11,870 bases of DNA from SHLQ01 sp964562985 (GCA_964562985.1 CAZLWE010000084.1:1-11870); one strand, 5' to 3'; numbered from the stretch's first letter, positions 1 through 7,149 are shown. A program made the numbers and translations. The notes: generated from the letters alone by a model not told the origin.

Positions 1-38
1 CAACGGCCCCCGGAGGGAAGAGATGCGCTGCAGCCCGT

Positions 39-71
39 GCCGCCAAAATCGCGGCCGAGCCGCTGGCGGCT
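39..71 (-). terminator. Weak candidate terminator after the last gene
   Basis: Two small inverted repeats follow the stop of the CopD-like gene, the first starting 12 bases beyond it. One is AGCCG/CGGCT at 58-71 with a four-base loop. The other is GCCGC/GCGGC at 39-55 with a seven-base loop holding a run of four T on the minus strand. The T run lies inside the second loop, not directly after a stem, so this is not a textbook intrinsic terminator. I see no further gene in bases 1-83. Confidence 0.2.
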
Positions 72-83
72 AAGGGACCAGCG

Positions 84-488
84 CTAGATGACGTAGCCGA
101 GGAACATCGCCAGGATTGCGGCCCCGAACCCAATGGCCCCGAACAGACCCTTTTGCTTTGGATCCGTAGCGTTCTTGTGCTTGACGGCGCCGACTCCCGA
201 GAGGATCACGAGGAGGAACTTGATGCCAAAGATGATGTTCCACACCATCGTGGCGTTGGCCATGTCGATCGAGATGATGTTCCAAATACCCGAGAAGATT
301 GCAACTGCTAGGGCGGGAAAGGCAATGTTCGCGAAGCCCTGCGCAGCCTTGGCTGGAAGTCCATCGACCCCTGCATCCTTGAGAATTGGAACGAGCGCCA
401 TCATCGCGATCTGACCACCAACCCACACCGCGACGGCGAGAACGTGGATGAAAATGCGGATGGTGTCGAGGTTCAGAACTGCAGACAT
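84..488 (-). CDS. Small CopD-like four-helix membrane protein
   Basis: A 134-residue, almost wholly hydrophobic protein with four predicted membrane helices at about residues 10-30, 50-71, 77-98 and 113-133. The first helix carries a His followed by Trp-Val-Gly-Gly (H15, W22-G25), the pattern seen in the copper-resistance D / DUF2269-like integral membrane family. Function in that family is poorly defined: some members are linked to copper uptake, while many small actinobacterial ones are uncharacterised. It has no signal peptide and only a short polar loop (about 100-112). It lies 84 bases beyond the CoA-transferase B gene on the same strand, with a poor ribosome site, so it may be the tail of the operon or an unrelated housekeeping gene. 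The reading frame and membrane nature are clear. The family label is moderately sure and copper transport is not claimed. Confidence 0.8.
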   Translation of the reverse strand: MSAVLNLDTIRIFIHVLAVAVWVGGQIAMMALVPILKDAGVDGLPAKAAQGFANIAFPALAVAIFSGIWNIISIDMANATMVWNIIFGIKFLLVILSGVGAVKHKNATDPKQKGLFGAIGFGAAILAMFLGYVI

Positions 489-572
489 GTCATCACGTTC
501 ACAGCTTCGCGGCTCGCCTGCAAGTCGGCCGACTGTGACAGATGCTGGCGAAAACCTCCGTCTTGTGCCCGA

Positions 573-1202
573 CTAGCTAACCAGCGTGGCTTCGGTCGAC
601 TCGCGAATCTGTTCTTCGGTGACTTCGGGGGCCATCTCGACCATCTTCAGACCGCCTTCGACAACGTCAAAGACGCCGAGATCGGTGATAATCCGGTCGA
701 CCACACCCGTCCCGGTAAGCGGCAGCGTGCACGACTTGAGCAGCTTGGAATCGCCGTGCTTCGACATGTGGCTAGTAATCACCACCACACGACCAACGCC
801 AGCGACCAAGTCCATCGCCCCGCCCATGCCCTTCACGAGCTTGCCCGGGATCATCCAATTGGCGAGATCACCGTTTTCGGCGACTTCCATCGCCCCGAGA
901 ATCGCCATCGCTATCTTGCCGCCGCGAATCATGCCGAACGACGTCGAGCTATCGAAATAGGACGTATGGGGCAACTCACTGATCGTCTGCTTACCAGCGT
1001 TGATCAGGTCTGCATCGATGTCGGCTTCGAGCGGGAACGGACCCATGCCGAGCATGCCGTTCTCCGATTGGAGCGTGACCTCTATGCCCTCGGGGATGTA
1101 GTTCGACACCAAGGTCGGGATCCCGATACCCAAGTTCACGTACCAGCCGTCTTCGAGCTCTTGGGCAGCTCGTTCGGCCATCTGGTTGCGATCCCACGGC
1201 AT
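573..1202 (-). CDS. scoB: 3-oxoacid CoA-transferase, subunit B
   Basis: The beta subunit of a heterodimeric class I CoA-transferase, which moves CoA between carboxylic acids; the usual reaction is succinyl-CoA plus acetoacetate giving succinate plus acetoacetyl-CoA. The 209 residues match the family's usual size. The N-terminal NLGIGIPTLV stretch (23-32) is followed by SENGMLGMG, in which Glu47 is the expected catalytic glutamate that forms the acyl-glutamate/CoA thioester. Later GGKIAMAILGAMEV and GVGRVVVITSHMSKHG are also typical. The start codon shares one base with the stop of subunit A (TAATG), showing translational coupling and 1:1 production. AtoA (acetate donor) and PcaJ (3-oxoadipate) are close relatives. 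The neighbouring acetoacetate-forming BKACE favours acetoacetate as acceptor, but the CoA donor is not determined. Confidence 0.95.
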   Translation of the reverse strand: MPWDRNQMAERAAQELEDGWYVNLGIGIPTLVSNYIPEGIEVTLQSENGMLGMGPFPLEADIDADLINAGKQTISELPHTSYFDSSTSFGMIRGGKIAMAILGAMEVAENGDLANWMIPGKLVKGMGGAMDLVAGVGRVVVITSHMSKHGDSKLLKSCTLPLTGTGVVDRIITDLGVFDVVEGGLKMVEMAPEVTEEQIRESTEATLVS

Positions 1203-1897
1203 TATGCGTCCCTCACTGTTCGCTGCTCGATGCGCTTCTCGTGCTCACCTTGAATGATCCGGTTGACGTACACCCCGGGAAGGTGAATTGCGTCGGGGTC
1301 GAGCTCCCCCGGTTCGACGAGCTCCTCGACCTCAACCACACACACCTTCCCGCACATCGCTGCGGGCGGGTTGAAGTTGCGGGCGGTCTTACGGAACACC
1401 AGATTGCCGGTGGTATCGGCCTTCCACGCCTTGACGATCGAGAGGTCAGCGAAGAACCCCTCTTCGAGGATGTAGGTCTCGCCGTTGAAGTCTTTGTGCT
1501 CTTTGCCCTCGGCGATCACCGTGCCAACACCGGTCTTGGTATAGAAGCCCGGAATGCCACATCCTGCCGAACGCATCCGTTCGGCGAGCGTGCCTTGCGG
1601 GTTGAACTCCAGCTCAAGTTCGCCCTCTAGGTATTGGCGCATGAACTCGTCATTTTCTCCCACGTACGAGGAGATCATCTTTTTGACCTGCTTGGTCTGC
1701 AGCAGAATCCCGATACCAAAGTCATCAACGCCCGCGTTGTTCGACGCGAAGGTCAGATCGGTCGTCCCGGCCTCTTTGATCGCCTCGAGTAACAGCTCCG
1801 GGATCCCGCACAAGCCAAACCCTCCAGCGGCAATAGACATCCCATTGAAGAGCAGCCCGTCGAGCGCCTCGGCAGCTGAGCCGTACACCTTCTTCAT
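1202..1897 (-). CDS. scoA: 3-oxoacid CoA-transferase, subunit A
   Basis: The alpha subunit of the same CoA-transferase, 231 residues, normal for the family. The CoA-binding glycine-rich segment GGFGLCGIPE is at residues 25-34. It is followed by LTFASNNAG, the FNPQGTLAERMRSAGCGIPGFYT stretch and GVGT, all hallmarks of ScoA/AtoD/PcaI proteins. The start is supported by AAAGGG about eight bases upstream on the minus strand. The gene follows the lactonase by 53 bases and leads directly into subunit B. It probably activates the acetoacetate released by the BKACE at the head of the cluster, feeding it to a thiolase that is not in this window. A very short reading frame (1894-1929) overlaps the start codon. 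The family assignment is very sure and the physiological CoA donor is inferred. Confidence 0.95.
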   Translation of the reverse strand: MKKVYGSAAEALDGLLFNGMSIAAGGFGLCGIPELLLEAIKEAGTTDLTFASNNAGVDDFGIGILLQTKQVKKMISSYVGENDEFMRQYLEGELELEFNPQGTLAERMRSAGCGIPGFYTKTGVGTVIAEGKEHKDFNGETYILEEGFFADLSIVKAWKADTTGNLVFRKTARNFNPPAAMCGKVCVVEVEELVEPGELDPDAIHLPGVYVNRIIQGEHEKRIEQRTVRDA

Positions 1898-1929
1898 TTC
1901 GAGACCCTTTTCTTCATTTGCAGATCCAT
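1894..1929 (-). other. Possible 11-codon leader frame overlapping scoA start
   Basis: Between the lactonase stop and the CoA-transferase A start, an ATG at 1929 opens an 11-codon frame (with a second in-frame ATG at 1917). It ends in a TGA that overlaps the scoA ATG as ATGA. The peptide would be short and basic at its end (MKKRVSK from the second ATG). Neither ATG has a convincing ribosome site. It could couple scoA translation to the upstream gene or be chance. Confidence 0.2.
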
Positions 1930-1950
1930 CCCGTAGTTACTAACACGTCC

Positions 1951-2871
1951 TCAGCCACCAAAGCGTGGTTCGGGAACCCCCTTGATACCGAGACCAGTGA
2001 CCTTGAACAAACTTCCCGCAAGGAACTGCGGCTTGGCCTGCACGGCGAACATGTCGTGGACAGCGGGGTGTTTTACTCGGGCCATCGACGTCACGTAGAT
2101 CTCATCGAGGTCATCGCCGCCGAACATCACGCTGGTGATGTTCTTGACCGGCATGCCGATGCGGCGTTCTATGGTGCCGTCAGGAGCGTAGCGAACGAGG
2201 TCACCCGAGATCAGCTGCGCGTTCCACATGTATCCCTCAGCATCGACGGTGGACCCATCAGCCACACCTTCGTCTTCTTTGGTGCTGGCGTGCACTCGCT
2301 TGTTCGCGAGAGTCCCTGTCTCGATGTCATAGTCGTATGCCCAGAACTCTTCAATGAAGGTGTCGGCGATATAGAAGGTCTTGTCGTCGGGGCTCCAACA
2401 TGGCCCATTGGTGCACATCAAACCCTCTTCTACCTGCGTGACCGAAAGGTCGGGGTCGAGCCGCCAAAGCCCGCAATTGCGAAGCTCTTCGAGGTCGTCC
2501 ATACCGCCGGCGAAGAATCGGCCCCGACGATCGACCTTGCCGTCGTTCAGACGGGTCCGTTCGATATCAGCATCGACTTCTTGAATCAGTTCCAGCTCAA
2601 TGCTGTCGCCTGAAATATGCATGAAGTAGAAGCCATCGCACATCGCAGCGACCAAGCCGCCCTGTTTGCGTAATGCCATGGCGCCGATGTCTTTGGGCAA
2701 GGCCCAGCTTTCGACCTTCCCCGACTTCGGGTCCATGCGCCATACGGCGTCCAACCCAAAACGGGGACCGGTGCAGTCCAGCCAGTACAACCGTCCTTCA
2801 TCGACGTCCCACACCGGCCCTTCCCCGAGGTGGTTGTTGCATTCGAGAATGCACTCGATTTTCACAGCCAT
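1951..2871 (-). CDS. SMP-30/gluconolactonase-family lactonase
   Basis: A 306-residue six-bladed beta-propeller of the SMP-30/gluconolaconase/LRE family. These cytoplasmic, divalent-metal enzymes hydrolyse sugar-acid or similar lactones to the open acid. The metal ligands are visible: Glu17 in LGEGPVW, Asn155 in CTNGP and Asp205 in VADGS, with Asn109 in RLNDGK at the usual substrate-contact position. RGRFFAGGMD and DKTFYIADT are also characteristic. There is no signal peptide. The length is normal. It lies between the zinc dehydrogenase (46-base gap) and the CoA-transferase (53-base gap), so all are probably on one message. In this setting it most likely opens a hydroxy-acid lactone before or after the dehydrogenase step. 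The substrate cannot be deduced from sequence; a role on aldonolactones is the family default. Confidence 0.93.
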   Translation of the reverse strand: MAVKIECILECNNHLGEGPVWDVDEGRLYWLDCTGPRFGLDAVWRMDPKSGKVESWALPKDIGAMALRKQGGLVAAMCDGFYFMHISGDSIELELIQEVDADIERTRLNDGKVDRRGRFFAGGMDDLEELRNCGLWRLDPDLSVTQVEEGLMCTNGPCWSPDDKTFYIADTFIEEFWAYDYDIETGTLANKRVHASTKEDEGVADGSTVDAEGYMWNAQLISGDLVRYAPDGTIERRIGMPVKNITSVMFGGDDLDEIYVTSMARVKHPAVHDMFAVQAKPQFLAGSLFKVTGLGIKGVPEPRFGG

Positions 2872-2917
2872 TGCGTCTTCTTTCTCCGTTCGGTTCTGGG
2901 CGACGATCTCAGGCCGA

Positions 2918-3967
2918 CTAGTCGAGCGACATATCGATGAGCACCTTCATGGCCCCGTCGATGCGCTTGTCGGTGACCTCGAGGGCTTGGGCGAACTCTT
3001 CCAACGGGAAGCGGTGGGTGATGATGTCGCCAGCGCGAATTCGGCCGTCTTGGATGAAGTCGAGTGTCGCTTGCATCTCGCCGGAGACCGCACGACTTCC
3101 CACGAGCTCGAGCTCGTCGAGCACCAGTGGGGCCATGGGGATCTCCGCAGGCGTGTTCGGGATACCAACGGTGGCGCAGCGTCCACCGCGCGCCAACATC
3201 TTGATCGCCATAGGAACCGTTGTCGTTGTCCCTGCCGCGTCGAGCACGCGATCGACGCCGTTGGGAAACATCTCTCGAAATCGTTCGTCGATTCCCTCGA
3301 GCTCTTCAGTATCGAAGACCTCGTAGCCGAACTTCTCGACGATCTGTTTGCGGGGGCCACGTGCGGCAACAACGACACGAGACGCTCCCAACGCCCGTGC
3401 AGCCTCGGCGGCGAGAATCCCCACGGGACCAGGGCCGATAACGGCCACGTTCGCTCCGGAGAAGATGCCTGCCCGGTTTGCGCAGTGCAACGCGATCGAT
3501 GCCGGGTCGGTGACTGCGCCGAGGTCGTAGCTCATGCCCTCGGGCAATTTGAAGACACTGCGGATGTTGTGCACGACGTATTCGGCGTAAGCACCTTGTT
3601 CGGTGTGGCCGTAATGGCTGTGGATGTGGCGGTCGCCGTAGTTCAGGCACAGGTTGTAGTTGCCACCGATACACGTCTGGCAATGCATGCAGCCAGCGTG
3701 CGATGACCCCGCGACCCGGTCGCCAACGGCCCAACCAAAGTTCTCGGCCCCCTCGCCGAGTTCCACAACCTGCCCGGACCACTCATGACCGGGGATGAAG
3801 GGATAGTAGGCGGGCCAGTACTCGTAGTAGCCCTGCACCATGTGCACGTCCGTGCCACAGATGCCTACTCGCTCCACACGACACAGGACCTCGTTTGGGC
3901 CAGGCGTTGGATCGGGAACCTCTTCTACAGCGAAGTCGTTCGGTGCTTTTAGTACGAGCGCTTTCAT
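2918..3967 (-). CDS. Zinc-dependent medium-chain alcohol/polyol dehydrogenase
   Basis: A 349-residue MDR-family dehydrogenase (sorbitol/threonine dehydrogenase type) oxidising a secondary alcohol to a ketone with a nicotinamide cofactor. Catalytic zinc residues: Cys37 in GICGTDVH, His61-Glu62 in PGHE, and Asp154 in TDPAS where many relatives have Glu. Structural zinc: Cys93, Cys96, Cys99 and Cys107. The Rossmann loop is GPGPVG (178-183). The second strand ends VVVAARGPRK with no acidic residue but an arginine, which leans towards NADP. I start at 3967: a good ribosome site (AAGGAAA, five bases away) precedes it and the protein then begins MKALVLKAP as relatives do. An in-frame ATG at 4003 would add 12 residues and remove that logic. 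It follows the binding-protein gene after a 200-base gap with two hairpins and heads the downstream enzyme genes. Likely substrate: a hydroxy acid or polyol. Confidence 0.94.
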   Translation of the reverse strand: MKALVLKAPNDFAVEEVPDPTPGPNEVLCRVERVGICGTDVHMVQGYYEYWPAYYPFIPGHEWSGQVVELGEGAENFGWAVGDRVAGSSHAGCMHCQTCIGGNYNLCLNYGDRHIHSHYGHTEQGAYAEYVVHNIRSVFKLPEGMSYDLGAVTDPASIALHCANRAGIFSGANVAVIGPGPVGILAAEAARALGASRVVVAARGPRKQIVEKFGYEVFDTEELEGIDERFREMFPNGVDRVLDAAGTTTTVPMAIKMLARGGRCATVGIPNTPAEIPMAPLVLDELELVGSRAVSGEMQATLDFIQDGRIRAGDIITHRFPLEEFAQALEVTDKRIDGAMKVLIDMSLD

Positions 3968-3972
3968 AAGCG

Positions 3973-3979
3973 TTTCCTT
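3973..3979 (-). promoter_or_regulatory. Ribosome binding site that fixes the dehydrogenase start
   Basis: AAGGAAA on the minus strand with a five-base spacer to the ATG at 3967. It supports this start over the in-frame ATG at 4003, whose extra 12 residues look unlike the family N-terminus. Confidence 0.75.
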
Positions 3980-3988
3980 AGATGGTGA

Positions 3989-4015
3989 GGTCCGAGTCAA
4001 CAATGGATTCGGACC
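3989..4015 (-). repeat. Inverted repeat in the dehydrogenase leader
   Basis: GGTCCGAATC and GACTCGGACC on the minus strand form 10-base arms with one mismatch around a seven-base loop, ending 21 bases before the dehydrogenase start. It may be an operator or a leader hairpin. No T run follows it, so it is not a standard terminator. Its sequence does not match the TCGT/ACGA half-sites seen near the GntR gene and importer promoter. Confidence 0.4.
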
Positions 4016-4090
4016 CGCCGACGACGTCGACGCAGAGTCTTAAACAGCCTTCCCTGCGCCGAACATCCCCGGCATGTGTTGCGGATTAGA

Positions 4091-4143
4091 CGGTCGGCGC
4101 TGGGCGCTGCCAGGAGGGGAGCGGCAGCGCCCAGTTCCGACCG
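4091..4143 (-). terminator. Strong long hairpin after the binding-protein gene
   Basis: Two 21-base arms (4091-4111 and 4123-4143) pair at 19 positions, interrupted by a two-base mismatch, around an 11-base loop. The stem is GC-rich (core CTGGGCGCTGCC) and begins 24 bases after the binding-protein stop. The bases after it on the minus strand (TCTAATCC) are not a T run. It could act as a partial terminator, or as a 3' block to exonucleases that keeps the importer message stable while the downstream enzyme genes are expressed at another level. Structure is directly visible; the role is inferred. Confidence 0.6.
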
Positions 4144-4167
4144 TTAGTTAGCTACGACTGGCAGTTG

Positions 4168-5568
4168 CTACCAATCACAGACGTTGTCTGCGTCGCATTG
4201 AGCGACCGGTGCCACAGCGTTGATCAGATCGAGCGAACGCTGAGCGTCAAGGAATACTGGGGTGCCCAGGCTTCCGTCGGAGGTGATTGGCGTGTACGCA
4301 GCCGTTTGGTCATTGACGCCACCCTCGGTGTACTCACCGCTACCGGTTACACCCTGGTAATCGATGTCCTCACCTGCATCGAGAAGTCCCTTGCACTCCG
4401 AGTAGGTGAAGCACACGGTGCCAGGAGCCGAGCCGACAGCTGCCATCGAAGGAGCCCAATCCGATGCGGCATAGGAACCAGCGTGCACAACTGCGAGTGC
4501 GGTGTGCACCATGACGTCGTAGGTCGAGAAGTGATAGAGGTCGCCTGCGGTACCGAATGCTTCGGTGTCCTGGGTGCTGTCCCACGTCTCGGAGAAGAAG
4601 TCCCACGCGGGGGTGGTCTCGTCCGGAGCGAACGCTGCCACGCCGATGCCTTGCTGAGAATCGATGTTCTCTACGCCGAGGGCGTCAAGGAACTCTGGCT
4701 GAACCATACCGGTCTCACCAATCCAGTTGAGCGAGAGGCCAGCGTCAGCAGCCTGGCTGATCAGCGCACCCGCGTCGGTCGAGTTGGCCTGGACGATGAC
4801 TACGTCTGGGTTGAGGTCAGCAATGCTCTCTACCTCTGCACGGTATGACGGCTGTGAAGCCTCCGCTGGAATGCGCTCAAGCACTTCGATACCGCTCGCT
4901 TCAGCGGCACCTTCAGCAGCGTCAGCTGCGAGGAGGAAGCCCTCAACGTTGGTGTTGAAGATCACTGCGGTCTCTGCGCCGATGCTCTCGGCGTACTGGA
5001 TGGCTGCGGTACCAAGACCAGCGTCAAGACCCTGGGCACGGAAGATTGGCTCAGCGGCCGATCCACCGATGTTGCCTGGGATTGCGCCACCGTGAACTGA
5101 AGGCACGATCGGCGAGTCGTTCTCTTCCCACCATTCGATCATGAAGTCGCGGTAGGTGCTGTAACCGTGAGCGATACTGACCATGATCTCTGCGCCATGA
5201 TTCTCCAGGCATGCACGTGCAGCTTGAGCTTCACCGACAGTTCCGAGGTCCTCACCAATGTGTTGCCACTCGCGACCGAGAGGCGGATCCTCGTTGATGA
5301 TCTCGTTGATTGGGAACTCGACGTCGTTGGTCAGCGTCTCGCCCAACTCCGCGAAGTCGCCGGTGTAGTACGCCAGCTCGCACACGACGACCGGTTCAGT
5401 TGAGGCTGGAGTTGCCTCTACAGCGTCGCCGCTGTCGGAGCTGTCGCTCGCTTCAGCATCGCCGCCTGCAGCGGTATCCGTTCCACTTTCCGAGCCGCAT
5501 GCTGCGGCCACCATTGCTAGGACAAGGAACAGGCTGAGTAGCCGTCCTCGCTTCTTCGTTACTGTCAT
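4168..5568 (-). CDS. ABC importer substrate-binding lipoprotein (HAAT type)
   Basis: A 466-residue extracytoplasmic binding protein of the periplasmic-binding-protein class used by branched-chain amino acid, amide and urea importers (Peripla_BP_6-like). The N-terminus is a lipoprotein signal: KKRGR, a hydrophobic stretch, then MVAAAC with Cys24 as the predicted lipid-anchored residue. A flexible acidic Ser/Asp/Glu linker of about 30 residues follows. The mature part opens VVCELAYYTGDFAELG and later shows the IADLNPDVVIVQANSTDAGALISQAADAG stretch typical of the fold. Several cysteines in the mature part (for example the CDADNVC tail) may form disulfides. The ribosome site is GGGGGA seven bases before the start. 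It is the last importer gene, flanked by hairpins, which fits the higher dosage binding proteins usually need. Family members also bind aromatic and other organic acids, so the ligand is open. Confidence 0.93.
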   Translation of the reverse strand: MTVTKKRGRLLSLFLVLAMVAAACGSESGTDTAAGGDAEASDSSDSGDAVEATPASTEPVVVCELAYYTGDFAELGETLTNDVEFPINEIINEDPPLGREWQHIGEDLGTVGEAQAARACLENHGAEIMVSIAHGYSTYRDFMIEWWEENDSPIVPSVHGGAIPGNIGGSAAEPIFRAQGLDAGLGTAAIQYAESIGAETAVIFNTNVEGFLLAADAAEGAAEASGIEVLERIPAEASQPSYRAEVESIADLNPDVVIVQANSTDAGALISQAADAGLSLNWIGETGMVQPEFLDALGVENIDSQQGIGVAAFAPDETTPAWDFFSETWDSTQDTEAFGTAGDLYHFSTYDVMVHTALAVVHAGSYAASDWAPSMAAVGSAPGTVCFTYSECKGLLDAGEDIDYQGVTGSGEYTEGGVNDQTAAYTPITSDGSLGTPVFLDAQRSLDLINAVAPVAQCDADNVCDW

Positions 5569-5614
5569 TGGTTTTCCCCCTTAAGGTCTCGCGCCGGGTG
5601 GAGCGAGGTTTTTT

Positions 5615-5635
5615 GAATCCGTCCAGCACGGATTC
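5615..5635 (-). repeat. Perfect hairpin between livF and the binding-protein gene
   Basis: GAATCCGT and ACGGATTC form perfect eight-base arms around a five-base loop. On the minus strand the hairpin overlaps the end of the livF stop codon and is followed by AAAAAA, not T, so it is not an intrinsic terminator. It sits 46 bases before the binding-protein start. It may mark a processing or stabilising boundary between the membrane/ATPase genes and the binding-protein gene. Confidence 0.5.
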
Positions 5636-6386
5636 AGAGCTTGTATGCCTCCTTGAGGCTTGCCGTGGTTACCTCGTCAGCTGGGACGGGCTCGCTGCCC
5701 TTGCCGAGCGTCATCACCATGACGCGATCGGCGACTCCCAGCGCCAAGGTGGCGTTCTGTTCGGTCAAGATGATGCCGACCCCCCGGTCGGTGTGAATTT
5801 GCGCTATCTTCTCGAAGAAGAGCTCGACATAGAGAGGCGATAGGCCAGCGGTTGGCTCGTCGAGCAACAGCACCGCAGGATCCTGCATCAGCGCACGGCC
5901 GCAGGCGACCATTCGCGATTCGCCACCGCTCAGGTCCCCGGCACGTAGTCCGGTCTTGGTTCGAAGATCCGGGAAGGTCTCGAATACCTCTTCAAGACGT
6001 TCGTCCATCGACCGGCCACCGATCATTCCGCCGATGGTGAGGTTCTCGATGATCGAGAGGTCAGGGAACACCGCCGCTTCCTGGGGCACATATCCCACGC
6101 CAAGCCGGGCCGAATTTGCCGGAGGCATGTTGGTGGTATCGGTACCAGCGACGGTGATCGTCCCGGACATCGTCGGGATAAGGCGTGCAAGGGTCGCGAG
6201 CAATGTGGTCTTGCCTGCCCCGTTCGCACCGAGGATCGTAAAGACCTCGTTGCCGACGTCGAAGCTCAGATCGTGCAATACCGGTACGCCGCCATAGCCA
6301 CTGCTCAGGTTCCGGACGCTTACGAGCGCATCTGACGAAACGGGAGACGATTGTGGGCTGTCCATGGTGTCGGTTGACTCAGGCAT
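5634..6386 (-). CDS. livF: HAAT-type ABC transporter ATP-binding protein LivF
   Basis: The second ATPase of the importer, 250 residues. Walker A is GANGAGKT (53-60, Lys59), the Q-loop glutamine is Gln102 in YVPQEAAVFPDLS, the signature is LSGGE (152-156) and Walker B is VLLLDE (172-177). The switch position reads TEQN (Gln210) in place of histidine, which is normal for LivF proteins and not a defect. The N-terminus has about 19 extra polar residues before the fold begins at ALVSVRNLSSGYGG. The start overlaps the end of livG by eight bases, with AGGAG seven bases upstream, so the two ATPases are coupled. A second in-frame ATG at residue 8 is possible but has no better ribosome site. It pairs with LivG under the two permeases on the cytoplasmic face. 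Confidence 0.95.
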   Translation of the reverse strand: MPESTDTMDSPQSSPVSSDALVSVRNLSSGYGGVPVLHDLSFDVGNEVFTILGANGAGKTTLLATLARLIPTMSGTITVAGTDTTNMPPANSARLGVGYVPQEAAVFPDLSIIENLTIGGMIGGRSMDERLEEVFETFPDLRTKTGLRAGDLSGGESRMVACGRALMQDPAVLLLDEPTAGLSPLYVELFFEKIAQIHTDRGVGIILTEQNATLALGVADRVMVMTLGKGSEPVPADEVTTASLKEAYKL

Positions 6387-7149
6387 GCCCCGCTCCTAGG
6401 TACTTTTCGACGACGGTCGCGTCGTTGCGGATCATTTCGGGGGCGCCCTTCATAAGGAGCCTTCCCTCGGCCATAAAGGCCACTTCGTCACACAGTTCCC
6501 AGATCACATCGAGGTCGTGCTCAACAATGACGACGGCCGTGCCTTTCTCGGCCAATGCCCGGACCTCCCGCATAACCAACCGGGTGACGTCGTCAGGCAG
6601 CCCCGCAGTCGGCTCGTCGAGCAGCAGCAACGAGGGCTTGAGCAAGAGACAGCGCACGATGTCGAGCAGCTTCTTCTCACCAGCAGATCCCGCGACTGCA
6701 TTGGGGTCCTCGAATCCAAACGTGTCGAGCTTCTCGCGAATCTCGTCCTCGCTAGCCGCCGCCAACGCTTTCTCCGCGGAGAAGCGGAACGGTGACTCGT
6801 CGCGTGCTGATGCGATAGCAAGAAGCATGGAGTCGAGGATTGTGAGCGATTCGAAGTCGCTAATTACCTGGGTGCTCTTCACCACGCCATGACCCACCAT
6901 CATGTGGTTCGGCGTCTCCGAAAGCACAACCTTGCTTCCATCGGGCTTCGTCAGGGTGATCACGCCATCGTCGAGCGGGATCGAATGCATGATCATTCGC
7001 ATCAACGTGGTCTTGCCGGCGCCGTTCGGACCGAGAAGTCCTTCGACCGGCGCGTCTCCGAGAATCAGGTCATCGACGTCGACGACCGTGCGTCCGGAGT
7101 ACGCCTTCTTGGCGTTCTGGATATGAATTTGGCTGCGGCTAGAAGTCAT
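6379..7149 (-). CDS. livG: HAAT-type ABC transporter ATP-binding protein LivG
   Basis: The first ATPase of the importer, 256 residues. Walker A is GPNGAGKT (40-47, Lys46), the Q-loop is Gln94 in KSTQV, Walker B is LLLLDE (174-179) with catalytic Glu179, and the switch is His211 in VEHD. The signature is unusual: GSAGEK (154-159) in place of LSGGEQ, keeping Ser155 and Gly157 but losing the leading Leu and first Gly. The start lies inside the end of livM (11-base overlap) with AGGAAA upstream, so it is co-translated. The protein works with LivF to drive the permease pair. Assignment to LivG over LivF rests on gene order, the His switch and the conserved region after the signature (KKLLDIVRCL). 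Confidence 0.94.
   Translation of the reverse strand: MTSSRSQIHIQNAKKAYSGRTVVDVDDLILGDAPVEGLLGPNGAGKTTLMRMIMHSIPLDDGVITLTKPDGSKVVLSETPNHMMVGHGVVKSTQVISDFESLTILDSMLLAIASARDESPFRFSAEKALAAASEDEIREKLDTFGFEDPNAVAGSAGEKKLLDIVRCLLLKPSLLLLDEPTAGLPDDVTRLVMREVRALAEKGTAVVIVEHDLDVIWELCDEVAFMAEGRLLMKGAPEMIRNDATVVEKYLGAGHA

Noticed and set aside
523..534. AGTCGGCCGACT palindrome before the CopD-like gene
   Set aside because: It is only 12 bp of GC-rich sequence with no matching promoter or repeat; expected by chance at this composition.
444..1253. Plus-strand frame of 269 codons opposite scoB
   Set aside because: It is antisense to an obvious CoA-transferase subunit and resembles no protein family.
2666..3706. 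Plus-strand frame of 346 codons opposite the dehydrogenase
   Set aside because: It is a mirror frame of a well-supported gene; no start signal or domain was seen.
3995..4000. TTGACT as a -35 box for the dehydrogenase gene
   Set aside because: No acceptable -10 hexamer occurs 16-18 bases downstream before the start codon.
3968..4003. Twelve-residue N-terminal extension of the dehydrogenase
   Set aside because: The ATG at 3967 has a well-placed ribosome site and gives the standard family N-terminus.
5745..5765. Missing switch histidine in LivF (Gln210)
   Set aside because: TEQN or EQN at this point is normal in LivF-type ATPases, so it is not a sign of inactivation.
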